This document shows, in pieces, positions 13,242 to 21,115 of a stretch of 21,115 nt of DNA (positions are counted from its first letter, which is position 1; every line of letters starts with the position of its first letter). The notes beneath the pieces were generated by a model, which was given only the letters and a program-made list of their open reading frames with translations, was not told where the DNA came from and did no database searches. The DNA comes from CAZEAN01 sp964510225 (lineage in GTDB: Bacteria; Planctomycetota; Planctomycetia; Isosphaerales; Isosphaeraceae): the NCBI GenBank assembly GCA_964510225.1, contig CAZEAN010000100.1, positions 1 through 21,115 of the forward strand, given 5' to 3'. Made by a program: the position numbers and the translations under genes.

Positions 13242-15941
13242 ATGAACCCACGACCGACGCTCTACATCTTAGATGCTTACTCAATCATTTATCAGGTTTA
13301 CCACGCGATTCCGACGATGACGGGTCCCTCTGGTCAACCGACAAACGCCGTTTTCGGGATCTTCCGAGATCTCCTCAATCTACTCCGGACCAAGAAACCA
13401 GACGCAATCGCCGCCGCATTCGATGGCGAAGGCCCCGTCTTCCGCTCCGAGATTTACATCGACTACAAAGCAAATCGCTCGAAGATGCCCGATGACCTGA
13501 TCGGACAGATCCCCGTAATTCGTCGGGTCTTTGAAGGCTTCAGGATCCCAGTCTTAACCGTTGAAGGCGCCGAGGCTGATGACGTAATCGCAACGTTGGC
13601 TACCCAGGCTGTCGCCCGTTCAATGAACGTCTTGATTTGTACTTCGGATAAAGATGCTCGACAACTAATTAACGATCATGTCAGCATTTATAACATTCGC
13701 AAACAAAAGAGGATGGATGCCGAAGGCCTTTTCGAGGAGTGGGGAGTTCGTCCCGACCAGGTCGTTGATCTGCTTTCCTTGACCGGGGATTCGGTGGACA
13801 ACGTCCCCGGGGTCCCCGGGATTGGACTAAAAACAGCGACGGGATTACTTCAAGAGTTCGGGACTCTCGACCAACTTCTGGAACAGCTTGGTCGCGTCTC
13901 GGGGCCAAAGCGACGTCAGAATCTCCGTGATCACGCCGAGGATGCCCGTCGAGCCCGGACCCTCATCGAACTTCGGTCGGATCTTCCACTCAATATTGAG
14001 TGGGACGAACTCAATGTCGCCGGGATCGATCATCAAGCACTCAAGGCGCTCTGTATCGAGTCTGGATTTCATCGATTTCTCGAAGAGATTGATGGGGCAG
14101 ACCCAGGACGATCGGAAACATCGTGGCCACTGGAAAACTATCAACTCATCAACACTTCCGAACGATTCGAGAAGTTTCTCCAGGCACTCCGTCTCCAACC
14201 CAAATTCAGTTTCGACACCGAGACCACGGCCTTGAATCCACTCCAAGCAGATCTCGTTGGACTCGGATTCTGCTGGAAGGAGGGTGAAGCCTATTACCTG
14301 CCACTCCGAGGCCCTGAGGGTGCAACCGTCCTCGATCAGGATCAGACGCTTCAGGCACTCCGACCAATCCTCGGAGACCCAAAGCGGACCATTGTCGGCC
14401 AGAATCTCAAATACGACCTCCTTGTTTTGGACCGTCTTGGAATCCAACTCAGCCCTAAGCTCCGTGACACCATGGTCCTCAGTTATTTATTAGAGAGTGG
14501 TGAACGAAATCATAGCATTAACGAACTTTCGAGACGTTTTCTCGATCATACGATGATCCCGATCAGCGACCTGATTGGGCAGGGAAAGAAACAGAGCACG
14601 ATCGACACCGTCGATCTCGCGAAAGTAACCGCCTATGCCGGCGAAGATGCCGACGCCGCGTGGAGACTTGAGGAACTTCTCGGGAGCCAACTTGAGTCGG
14701 AAGGACTCCTCGAACTTTATGAAGCAGTTGAATGTCCCTTGATCCCTCTCTTAGCCGGAATGGAGTCATCGGGGATTAAGGTCGATGTCGGGATCCTCAA
14801 GAAACTCTCTCTCGAATTTGGGGAGCGCCTTAAGCTCATTCAATCCGAAATCTATGAACTTGCGGGGCGCGAGTTCAACATCGCATCGGCGCCCCAACTC
14901 CGCCAAGTTCTCTTCGATGAGTTGGGGTTAAAACCAACCAAGAAAACGCCGAAGGGTGAGCCGAGCACCGATGCAGAGGTCCTAGAGACCTTGGCCGCCT
15001 CTCATCCGTTACCTCGACTGATTGTCGACTACCGGCAACTCGACAAGCTGAAAGGGACGTATCTTGACTCCTTACCTGAACTTGTCCACGACGACGGTCG
15101 AATACATGCGTCATTCAATCAGGTTGTCGCAGCGACTGGACGGCTAAGTTCGTCAGATCCCAACCTCCAAAACATCCCGATTCGGACCGAAGACGGCCGA
15201 CAAATCCGAGAAGCGTTTATCCCTGGGGAGCCAGGATGGGCCTTGCTCACTGCCGACTATTCTCAGATCGAGCTACGGATTCTCGGCCATTATTGCCAGG
15301 ATCCGGCGCTTGTTCGAGCTTTTGCTGAAGATCGAGACATCCACGCCGTGGTTGCAAGCGAGATCTTTAGTGTCCCCGAAGCAGAGGTCTCCCCGGCGCA
15401 ACGGCGGGTCGCGAAGACGGTCAATTTCGGAGTGATCTATGGTCTCAGCCCCTTTGGTCTCGCATCGAGGCTCGGCATCCCTCAAAGTGAAGCGTCTACA
15501 TTTATCGACGCCTACTTTAAAGAATATGCTGGCGTCAGCTTATTTATCACTAAAACGCTTGAAGATGCTAAGGAACGTGGTTTTGTTCAAACGATCTTAG
15601 GTCGTCGACGGCGAATCAACGGGATCGTAAACACCACGGGACAAGTTCGAAACCTCGCGGAGCGGACTGCCGTCAATACCGTTATTCAAGGGTCGGCCGC
15701 CGATCTGATTAAACGAGCGATGCTGGAGATCGATTACCAACTCAAGGAATCCCCAATGGGTGGCAAGATGCTCCTGCAGATTCATGACGAACTAGTATTC
15801 GAATCACCAGAATCGGAAATTAACGCACTTGCAACGTTAGTCCAGGACGCAATGACCAACGCGCTCCCGCTCGATGTCCCCCTCAAAGTCGATCTCGCTG
15901 CAGGACCCAATTGGCGGGAGACCGTTCCACTTCAGATCTAG
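13242..15941 (+). CDS. polA: DNA polymerase I, complete with 5'-3' and 3'-5' exonuclease domains
   Basis: This 899-residue protein does gap filling and primer removal. The 5' nuclease domain (~5-290) includes EGAEADDVIATLA (108-120), TSDKD (134-138) and the helix-hairpin-helix VPGVPGIGLKTA. The proofreading exonuclease (~300-490) is intact: FDTET (D325, E327), NLKYD (D392), and YAGED (Y465, D469). Many bacterial Pol I enzymes have lost these residues. The polymerase domain (~495-899) has DPNLQNIPIR, motif A ADYSQIELR (D672), motif B RRVAKTVNFGVIYG with Phe729, and motif C IHDELVFE (D849, E850). Length and order match full-length Pol I. It is transcribed alone, divergent from the aminopeptidase and convergent with the sigma-factor gene 33 bases beyond its stop; no clear terminator hairpin lies in that gap. 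Confidence 0.98.
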   Translation: MNPRPTLYILDAYSIIYQVYHAIPTMTGPSGQPTNAVFGIFRDLLNLLRTKKPDAIAAAFDGEGPVFRSEIYIDYKANRSKMPDDLIGQIPVIRRVFEGFRIPVLTVEGAEADDVIATLATQAVARSMNVLICTSDKDARQLINDHVSIYNIRKQKRMDAEGLFEEWGVRPDQVVDLLSLTGDSVDNVPGVPGIGLKTATGLLQEFGTLDQLLEQLGRVSGPKRRQNLRDHAEDARRARTLIELRSDLPLNIEWDELNVAGIDHQALKALCIESGFHRFLEEIDGADPGRSETSWPLENYQLINTSERFEKFLQALRLQPKFSFDTETTALNPLQADLVGLGFCWKEGEAYYLPLRGPEGATVLDQDQTLQALRPILGDPKRTIVGQNLKYDLLVLDRLGIQLSPKLRDTMVLSYLLESGERNHSINELSRRFLDHTMIPISDLIGQGKKQSTIDTVDLAKVTAYAGEDADAAWRLEELLGSQLESEGLLELYEAVECPLIPLLAGMESSGIKVDVGILKKLSLEFGERLKLIQSEIYELAGREFNIASAPQLRQVLFDELGLKPTKKTPKGEPSTDAEVLETLAASHPLPRLIVDYRQLDKLKGTYLDSLPELVHDDGRIHASFNQVVAATGRLSSSDPNLQNIPIRTEDGRQIREAFIPGEPGWALLTADYSQIELRILGHYCQDPALVRAFAEDRDIHAVVASEIFSVPEAEVSPAQRRVAKTVNFGVIYGLSPFGLASRLGIPQSEASTFIDAYFKEYAGVSLFITKTLEDAKERGFVQTILGRRRRINGIVNTTGQVRNLAERTAVNTVIQGSAADLIKRAMLEIDYQLKESPMGGKMLLQIHDELVFESPESEINALATLVQDAMTNALPLDVPLKVDLAAGPNWRETVPLQI

Positions 15942-15974
15942 GTAAGGGTCAAAATCCTAATTGTGATCCTCGAA

Positions 15975-16565
15975 TTATGGTTCAAGTTCCCGAACCTTTC
16001 GTGAAAGTCGTCGCTCTGCATTTGCGATGATTTTGACGGTTGCGCGTTCGTTGATTTGAAGCTGTTTGGCAATCTGTCGCGGAGTCAACAACGACTCGAA
16101 TCGGAGGCGGAGAATTTCCACTTCTTCCTCGGTCGCGTCTTCCAACAGTCGCTCAATTTCTTCTGGTGGAAACTCGGAAATCACATCGTGCGTATTTGTC
16201 AGATCAACCTCATCAACTTCGGTTGATTTGACTTGAGGTTGCTGCCCTAAGAATTGCTCGCGTTGCCGACGGACCAATTCCTTAATACAGACACGACGTA
16301 GCGCAACAGTCATGAATGTCGGCAAAGAGCTATTACCACGAAACGACCGCAAGATCGCATAATTATCTTCATGAAGTCGCGTAAACACTTCGGCACAAAT
16401 ATCTTCAACGTCGATTGCAGAAAGTGGAATGCTCCGAGCATGGGAAACGTGATTGATAATATGATATACTAATCCTATGTAACGATCAACAAGTTCGTTC
16501 CATGACCCTGGCTCTTTCTTGAGGGTCCGATCAATCAATTTTCGGTCGATTTGTCGGAGTGGCAC
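15975..16565 (-). CDS. ECF-like sigma-70 family RNA polymerase sigma factor
   Basis: This protein is 196 residues if begun at GTG 16565, which has GGGGG six bases upstream; an ATG at 16664 would give 229 residues. Region 2 (~20-97) reads SWNELVDRYIGLVYHI, then DVEDICAEVFTRLHED, RSFRGNSSLPTFMTVALRR. Region 4 (~132-192) contains EEEVEILRLRF, LTPRQIAKQLQINERATV, NAERRLSRKV. Regions 1 and 3 are absent, as in ECF factors. The shorter start is preferred because the upstream 99 bases are A/T-rich and unlike the rest of the gene. The ATG also has no ribosome binding site, and a TAGAAT hexamer on this strand (16624-16629) would start transcription downstream of it. No anti-sigma gene adjoins it. It is divergent from a response regulator, hinting at, but not proving, regulation of that operon. 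Confidence 0.85.
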   Translation of the reverse strand: MPLRQIDRKLIDRTLKKEPGSWNELVDRYIGLVYHIINHVSHARSIPLSAIDVEDICAEVFTRLHEDNYAILRSFRGNSSLPTFMTVALRRVCIKELVRRQREQFLGQQPQVKSTEVDEVDLTNTHDVISEFPPEEIERLLEDATEEEVEILRLRFESLLTPRQIAKQLQINERATVKIIANAERRLSRKVRELEP

Positions 16566-16650
16566 GGAAAACCCCCGGTTGACTTTAAAATTGAACTGGG
16601 ACTTACATTTCGGGTTTTTTGAGATTCTAAGGATTGATCCGTTCTTCTCA

Positions 16651-16656
16651 TATAAT
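16651..16656 (+). promoter_or_regulatory. Perfect -10 hexamer TATAAT upstream of the response regulator
   Basis: TATAAT matches the -10 consensus in the divergent gap between the sigma-factor and regulator genes. No acceptable -35 hexamer was found 15-19 bases upstream, so it may need an activator or be chance in an A/T-rich patch. Confidence 0.25.
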
Positions 16657-16743
16657 TGTTGCATTGAGATTGAGCACTGGCAAGCAGGTCAGCCACTTTG
16701 TTAGACGTGCGGAACGGAAGAAATCTGTCAGAGGTCCGATAGA

Positions 16744-17343
16744 TTGAACATGATGGGTTCTCAATGTCATGAGAGTGCACCAGAACTCGCGTTCCGTGAT
16801 TCTGGGATCACTGCTAGACTTCAATTCGAGCGGGCCATCTTGGAGCCTGCCAATCGAGCAATCGCAACCTCGGATCTCGCGAGCCTCTCGATGGAACCAA
16901 CAAAGACGCGGCCCCTCATTCTAATCGCAGACGACAACGTCCAGAATGTTGAGTTGCTTGAAGCCTACCTCGCGGAAGTCGACTGCGAGACAATCAACGC
17001 CTTCGACGGGGACGAGACGCTACAGGTCGTCAAAGAACGCAGGCCCGATCTCGTGCTTCTTGACGTCATGATGCCTAAGTTGTCTGGGTTCGAAGTGTGT
17101 CGCACGATCCGAAACGATCCTGAAATCAAAGACACGTTGATTTTGATCGTGACCGCCTTGAATGAGGCCGCCGATTTCGAGCGTGGTGTCCAAGCGGGAA
17201 CTGATGATTTTCTAACAAAGCCAGTCAACAAGGTGGAGTTACTCTGCCGGGTGAAGAGTATGCTCCGTGTTCGTCATCTGAAGCTCACACTTGATCGTAC
17301 CTTGGCCTATCTTTCCGAAGTCGAACAGCTGAGTCGAGGATGA
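16744..17343 (+). CDS. Single-domain response regulator with an N-terminal extension
   Basis: This protein has 199 residues from TTG 16744, which has GAGGT (16731-16735) eight bases upstream. ATGs at 16750 and 16753 are near, and ATG 16891 would give 150 residues beginning right before the receiver. The receiver (~57-175) has IADDN (D63/D64), phospho-acceptor D107 (LLDVMMPKLSGFE), T137 and K159, closest to PleD/CheY-type receivers. A ~25-residue helix follows, with no output domain. The 50-residue extension has no recognisable motif. Its stop overlaps the start of the next gene as ATGA (17340-17343), so it is translationally coupled to a large membrane protein. Either it controls that protein directly or it serves as a phosphate relay. 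No kinase adjoins it. Confidence 0.9.
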   Translation: MNMMGSQCHESAPELAFRDSGITARLQFERAILEPANRAIATSDLASLSMEPTKTRPLILIADDNVQNVELLEAYLAEVDCETINAFDGDETLQVVKERRPDLVLLDVMMPKLSGFEVCRTIRNDPEIKDTLILIVTALNEAADFERGVQAGTDDFLTKPVNKVELLCRVKSMLRVRHLKLTLDRTLAYLSEVEQLSRG

Positions 17344-19592
17344 GGACACTCCTCTCGTTGGTCAGTTTTCAAGTCGTGCTCGGGGGGATCATACTCGCGC
17401 TCATCGGCCAAAGCCAGATCGGAAACCAAGTCTTAAGCCCAGCTGATCTATCCATCGGTTGGGTTTCGGGGCAGCATGGGGATCTCCAACGAGAGCCCAC
17501 AAACCGACTCTTGACCGACCCCGTCCTCCAATTCGAACCTTGGACGGAGTTAAATCGATCGACCATCCGACGTGGAGCTTTGCCGGTTTGGAATGACAAC
17601 GTCGGGTTCGGCGCCCCTCATCTTGGCAATGGTCAGAGTGCCGTCTTCGATCCCTTTAGCGTTGTAACTTACCTCTTGCCGTATCCAAGTTCGCTGGCCT
17701 GGCGTGCGGGATTAAGGGTCTGGATTGCTGGGACTGGAATGTACCTGCTCTGTGCGACTTGGGGGCTGGGATTTCCTGGGCGTTGGTTTGGCGGACTCTG
17801 CTTCCCGCTCTCAGGATTCCTCAGTTTTTGGCTTCTTTATCCGATGTCTGGTGTCGCTGCCTGGCTTCCCTGGCTCCTGATCGCCACCTACCAGCTCGTA
17901 AGAAAGGTGAGTCCAGGTTCAGTCGCTCGACTCGCACTTCTTGTCTCCTTCAGTTGCTTTGGCGGTCACATTCAGACAACAGCGCATGTTCTCTTATTAA
18001 CTTTTCTTTACCAAATTTGCCTGAACGCTCCGATGATACGTATGGGAGAATGCCGACGTCGCTTGCTCGCGATCAATCTGGGCTGGCTTGGATCAATGGG
18101 ACTTGGAATTGGATTGGCGGCAGTCGCAATCGTACCACTGGGATCCTACTTGGCGTCGAGCCCAGTCTGGAGTGACCGGATTGTCGAACACTCACTCGAT
18201 TCAGCGTCATCCGATCCGCGTCTTGGGGAATTACTCACCCTCTTCCGGCCCTATTGCTTCGGAAGTCAGCAGTCGGGACACCCCAATCTGGCGAAGGCAT
18301 TTGACGTAGACAATGTCAACGAAGCAGCGAGTGGGTTTGCTGGACTCCCGGCGATTCTCTGGCTTGCACCGCTCGGCTGGTTGCTCGGACGAGACTCAGA
18401 TCGGTCAGGTCTACCAATCCGTTGGTTTCTGGGGGCCTCCCTGGTCATCGGATTGTTTGGAGGCTTTCAGCTACCCCCCTTCCCGGCGATTCTTCAGTAC
18501 ATCCCTGTGCTCAATGTCACAGATCATCGACGGCTCTCGTTGTGGGTCGCTTTCGCCTTAATCGGGCTCGGTGCCTTCGGGCTTGATCGCTTCCGAGACT
18601 GGCGACCAGGGAGACTCTGGAAAACATGGATCTTGGGGTGGATCCTTGGGGCACTGGGGTTAGGAGTGATCGGCGGAATTATTCCTGCCCTCGTGCCCAA
18701 AGCTCAAGAGAAGGCAGCAGCACACTACCGCTCCATCGCCGAGAGCTCTGTCGATATGGACGAGTCAGACGTCCATTACTTGGTGAATCGACAAGTCCGA
18801 AACCTCTCGAACTTTTATCCCCGTTACCTCGGTTTCACAGCGATCCTTCTACTCCTGTGTGCGACGATTGGAGGCTCGGTCCGCTGGGTCCCGCAGCACG
18901 CAACGCTCCAATTGCAAGTTGCATTGATTATCATCACCGTTGGTGATCTGTTCTATCACGCGGGTTCTATTCAGCCGGGGATCGATGCGTCAGAGTTCAG
19001 ACCAGAAGGCGTCCTCGTCAAGTATCTCCGACGGGTTGCTCCTCCACCCGCTCGGATCCTGCCGATCGGTACCGCGTTCCCGCCGAATTCGCTGATGCGG
19101 TACGGACTCCGGGATCTCAGGACCTACGACTCAGTTGAGTCGGAAGCCGTTCTCCGTTATCTCGATCCTCTCTTCAAATCGGATAACCGTCATCGAAAAA
19201 CTGAGGGGCGATCTAGTCGTCGCGAGATTGACTGGCAACGGGTCGCGCAGGAACGGAACTTGTTGGTGAGCTCGGACGTCAGGCTCGTCCTAGGTCGGAG
19301 CCCACCCCCTCCTGGAATCGCTGATCAAGTCGACCTCATCGGCACTACTTGGATTGCCAGAATCCGTTCAGTGAGTACGTTGGGGCCTCTCGCAGGAAAT
19401 CGTGTTTCCCTCCGACGGGACAGTTTTCTACAGCAGTATGAAAGGTCCGAAACCCAACGGGCGACGCAAGCGCTTCGAATTGGAGCACTGGTTTCGATGT
19501 TCGCCTTCGGACTTCTCAATTGTCTTCCTCTTATTCAGAAACACGGAAAAAGGAATCTAACCTCCTTGGCCGAGACGGCATCGTCACGTTAG
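17340..19592 (+). CDS. YfhO-like / GT-C-type polytopic membrane protein
   Basis: This 750-residue protein has about 13-14 hydrophobic segments. The first (5-24) is followed by a long extracytoplasmic loop with the GT-C/YfhO hallmarks: D60-P-V-L-Q-F-E-P-W68, then RRGALPVWNDNVGFGAPHL (78-95). Acidic residues in this loop are catalytic in lipid-phosphate-dependent glycosyltransferases, so D60 is a candidate. A large soluble segment at ~555-715 (VLVKYLRRV, PPNSLMRYGLRDLRTYDSVES) also matches YfhO-type proteins, before a final membrane helix at ~720-740. YfhO relatives are implicated in glycosylating cell-wall polymers or lipids; the acceptor here is unknown. The ATG lies inside the stop of the response regulator gene (ATGA). 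Alternative: a GT-C-fold protein without transferase activity. Confidence 0.82.
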   Translation: MRTLLSLVSFQVVLGGIILALIGQSQIGNQVLSPADLSIGWVSGQHGDLQREPTNRLLTDPVLQFEPWTELNRSTIRRGALPVWNDNVGFGAPHLGNGQSAVFDPFSVVTYLLPYPSSLAWRAGLRVWIAGTGMYLLCATWGLGFPGRWFGGLCFPLSGFLSFWLLYPMSGVAAWLPWLLIATYQLVRKVSPGSVARLALLVSFSCFGGHIQTTAHVLLLTFLYQICLNAPMIRMGECRRRLLAINLGWLGSMGLGIGLAAVAIVPLGSYLASSPVWSDRIVEHSLDSASSDPRLGELLTLFRPYCFGSQQSGHPNLAKAFDVDNVNEAASGFAGLPAILWLAPLGWLLGRDSDRSGLPIRWFLGASLVIGLFGGFQLPPFPAILQYIPVLNVTDHRRLSLWVAFALIGLGAFGLDRFRDWRPGRLWKTWILGWILGALGLGVIGGIIPALVPKAQEKAAAHYRSIAESSVDMDESDVHYLVNRQVRNLSNFYPRYLGFTAILLLLCATIGGSVRWVPQHATLQLQVALIIITVGDLFYHAGSIQPGIDASEFRPEGVLVKYLRRVAPPPARILPIGTAFPPNSLMRYGLRDLRTYDSVESEAVLRYLDPLFKSDNRHRKTEGRSSRREIDWQRVAQERNLLVSSDVRLVLGRSPPPPGIADQVDLIGTTWIARIRSVSTLGPLAGNRVSLRRDSFLQQYERSETQRATQALRIGALVSMFAFGLLNCLPLIQKHGKRNLTSLAETASSR

Positions 19593-19638
19593 AATTTACT
19601 CTATCGAGACTGAAGACGTCCGGCTTGGTCATTCAAGC

Positions 19639-19644
19639 GAAGGA
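19639..19644 (+). promoter_or_regulatory. Ribosome binding site GAAGGA deciding the zinc-ribbon gene start
   Basis: GAAGGA lies 10 bases before ATG 19655. A longer in-frame start at 19520 lies inside the membrane-protein gene and adds residues without family character. Confidence 0.55.
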
Positions 19645-19654
19645 TGAAGCGCCG

Positions 19655-19972
19655 ATGGTCCACTTCTCGTGCGATCGTTGTGGTCAAGAACTCTCTGCCG
19701 ACCATCATCAACGTTATGTGGTGCGAATTAGCGTTTACCCTGGAGTCGACGCACATCAAATCACTGATCAAGACTTAGAAGCGGACCACATGGAAGAGAT
19801 TGCCTCTGTTCTCAAAATGGAGCAGATGCTCGGTCTCGAAACTGGGATCTCTGAGGAACGGCACCACTTCCGTTATGATCTCTGTCGATTGTGCCACCAG
19901 AAGTATCTGAACGACCCTCTCGGCCAACGAACCAGCCAGACGGTTGATCTTAACCAGATCAGTCAGAACTAA
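19655..19972 (+). CDS. Small zinc-ribbon-like protein with two CxxC motifs
   Basis: This 105-residue protein has CDRC (6-9) near the N-terminus and CRLC (77-80) near the C-terminus, separated by a strand-rich segment (RYVVRISVYPG) and an acidic helix (DQDLEADHMEEIASVLKMEQ). Together the four cysteines should bind one zinc ion and bring the ends together. After the second pair comes HQKYLNDPLGQ. I associate this pattern (CxxC, RYVV-I-VY, then DLCxxCHxKYLxDPLG) with a small conserved planctomycete family of unknown role; this is recollection and not a search result. It is 62 bases downstream of the membrane protein on the same strand and is probably co-transcribed. It is convergent with the kinase gene, with a five-base gap. 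Confidence 0.85.
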   Translation: MVHFSCDRCGQELSADHHQRYVVRISVYPGVDAHQITDQDLEADHMEEIASVLKMEQMLGLETGISEERHHFRYDLCRLCHQKYLNDPLGQRTSQTVDLNQISQN

Positions 19973-19977
19973 GGCGA

Positions 19978-21115
19978 CTAACGGCTCAATAAAAGGCCAA
20001 GGTTACCGATCACCGAGAGGAAGAGGATCAGACCGAGAATCGTGATCAGGAGATTCTTGGAGTTAAGCGCAGCGCGGAGTGCTTCGTTCTCCGCGTGCAG
20101 TTCATCTAGTTCTGGATCACCCTCGAACGACTCTGCAGCGTCACCTTCAGCGAGTGCTTGAAGTGCATCCGCACCCCGCTCTCCTGCAATCCTCGGCGCT
20201 TCTCCTTGAATCAACGAATCAAGATCTAGAATGAGTTCTTCGGGATCCTTATAACGATCATCTCGATTACGGGCCATCATGGTCTCGATGACTTGGCCGA
20301 GCCCACTCGATAGATTGGTGTTGAGATGATCCGCTGGCTCCAGATGAAGTGACTTGTTCACATGCATCTTCATCACTTCGGTCGGATCGGTTCCTGGGAA
20401 GGGTACTCGACCGGTAACCATGTGATAAAACGAGGCACCGAGGCTGTAAATGTCGCTTCGGATGTCAATATCGACGATGCCGACGACCTGTTCAGGACTG
20501 ATATAGTAAGGCGTACCAATCGCCATTCCTTTCTCGTCGGCAGCCTGTTTCAGGTTACTCGTCAGACGTGCCAATCCAAGGTCAGCGAGTTTCACGACCC
20601 CTTGATTGGTGATGATGATGTTTTCCGGTTTGATGTCGCGGTGGATTAATCCCCGTTGATTTGCCTGGACCATGGCACTAGCAACCGATTTGATAATCCG
20701 GAGTGCTTCCTGTTCCTCGTAGCGTTTACCGTCTTCGAGCGCGTCCTTGATCGTCGAGCCTTCCACAAACTCCATCACAAAGTAGTAGAGCCCGTTAACT
20801 TCTCCGGCATCGATCACGGAAACCACGTTGGGGTGGTTCAGTTTCGCCGCGATGGTTGCTTCGTTTCGAAACCGCTCGATAAAGTCGTTCTTCCGCGCCA
20901 AAACAGCGTGGAGTGCCTTAATCGCGACAATCCGATCCACGCTGAGTTGCCGGGCTTTATAGACGATCCCCATCGAGCCTTTGCCGAGCCGCTCGATGAT
21001 CTGGTAGCCGGGGATCTCAAGCTTATTCTGTGCCTCTTGCTTAACCTGCTCCAGGAGTCGGACAGCCTGTGCCTTCGTCAAGACGTTTGTGGCAATTAGT
21101 GCCTTCAGTAATCCT
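19978..21115 (-). CDS. Hanks-type Ser/Thr protein kinase, tail-anchored (N-terminus beyond the window)
   Basis: From an internal TTG at 21081 this reads 367 residues, but the frame stays open to the window end with coding-like residues (LLKALIATNVLTKAQ), so the true start lies outside. Numbering here is from 21081. The kinase domain (~25-290) has glycine loop GKGSMG (33-38), Lys55 (VAIKAL), HRDIKPEN (147-154), DLG in place of DFG (167-169), GTPYYISPEQ (189-198), and DIRSDIYSLG. Catalytic residues are complete. A Gly/Ala/Glu-rich linker and short coiled coil (~325-342) lead to one membrane helix (343-365) only two residues from the end. There is thus no extracytoplasmic sensor, and the kinase sits on the cytoplasmic face. 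The helical N-terminal part resembles adaptor-like segments preceding planctomycete kinases. Substrates are unknown. Confidence 0.93.
   Translation of the reverse strand, partial: GLLKALIATNVLTKAQAVRLLEQVKQEAQNKLEIPGYQIIERLGKGSMGIVYKARQLSVDRIVAIKALHAVLARKNDFIERFRNEATIAAKLNHPNVVSVIDAGEVNGLYYFVMEFVEGSTIKDALEDGKRYEEQEALRIIKSVASAMVQANQRGLIHRDIKPENIIITNQGVVKLADLGLARLTSNLKQAADEKGMAIGTPYYISPEQVVGIVDIDIRSDIYSLGASFYHMVTGRVPFPGTDPTEVMKMHVNKSLHLEPADHLNTNLSSGLGQVIETMMARNRDDRYKDPEELILDLDSLIQGEAPRIAGERGADALQALAEGDAAESFEGDPELDELHAENEALRAALNSKNLLITILGLILFLSVIGNLGLLLSR

Noticed and set aside
13845..14447. 200-codon minus-strand open frame inside polA
   Set aside because: It lies opposite the intact exonuclease domains of polA and has no recognisable domain; a by-product of GC-biased codon use.
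15942..15974. Terminator between polA and the sigma-factor gene
   Set aside because: Only a direct AGGAT-like repeat and no inverted repeat or T-run were found.
16711..16735. GGAAC as an ECF -35 element upstream of the response regulator
   Set aside because: No recognisable -10 (GTC or CGT type) at the usual 16-17 base spacing; autoregulation cannot be supported.

Overview
The window most likely comes from a planctomycete (Planctomycetota). This is inferred from gene content, since there is no marker gene. The evidence is a secreted STN-type protein, a ThuA/cyanophycinase fusion, a small two-CxxC protein of a type I associate with planctomycetes, a Hanks-type Ser/Thr kinase with DLG in place of DFG, an ECF-like sigma factor, and several unusual two-component proteins. 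GC content looks moderate (mid-50s by eye) and GATC is strikingly frequent. Most genes have a clear Shine-Dalgarno sequence, and these were used to correct several over-long open frames. No rRNA, tRNA, CRISPR array, insertion sequence or phage gene was seen. Coding density is very high and no gene-free stretch exceeds 300 bases.

Layout. (1) Bases 1-4453, plus strand: the tail of a glycine-rich protein, a helical protein with a C-terminal DUF2135/YfaP-like beta domain, a secreted HtrA-type protease, and an NtrC-type sigma-54 activator. (2) Bases 4372-8128, minus strand: a secreted STN-domain protein preceded by a protein with a dead and an intact peptidase S51 domain plus a ThuA domain. The first of these overlaps the activator gene tail to tail by 82 bp. 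(3) A lone sulfotransferase on the plus strand at 8281-8973. (4) Bases 8978-13073, minus strand: an M29 aminopeptidase, a soluble GAF-GAF histidine kinase, and a receiver/PP2C-type phosphatase joined to the kinase by an ATGA stop-start overlap. (5) Divergent from the aminopeptidase, a complete polA with all three enzymatic domains. (6) An ECF-like sigma factor on the minus strand. Divergent from it on the plus strand are a single-domain response regulator, a large YfhO/GT-C-type membrane protein joined to the regulator by a second ATGA overlap, and a small zinc-ribbon protein. (7) The right edge holds a membrane-anchored Ser/Thr kinase whose frame continues beyond the window.

The window is dominated by signalling: two regulator modules with tightly coupled effectors (a phosphatase and a membrane enzyme), an orphan sigma-54 activator behind a protease, a sigma factor, and a Ser/Thr kinase. 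The most unusual local signal is at the left edge. A nine-A run forms an in-phase A_AAA_AAA heptamer two codons before the glycine-rich gene's stop. The next gene has no ATG start, is open upstream through the run, and carries a perfect 9-bp hairpin just after its only likely start. Slippage at the run would fuse the two genes into one protein.
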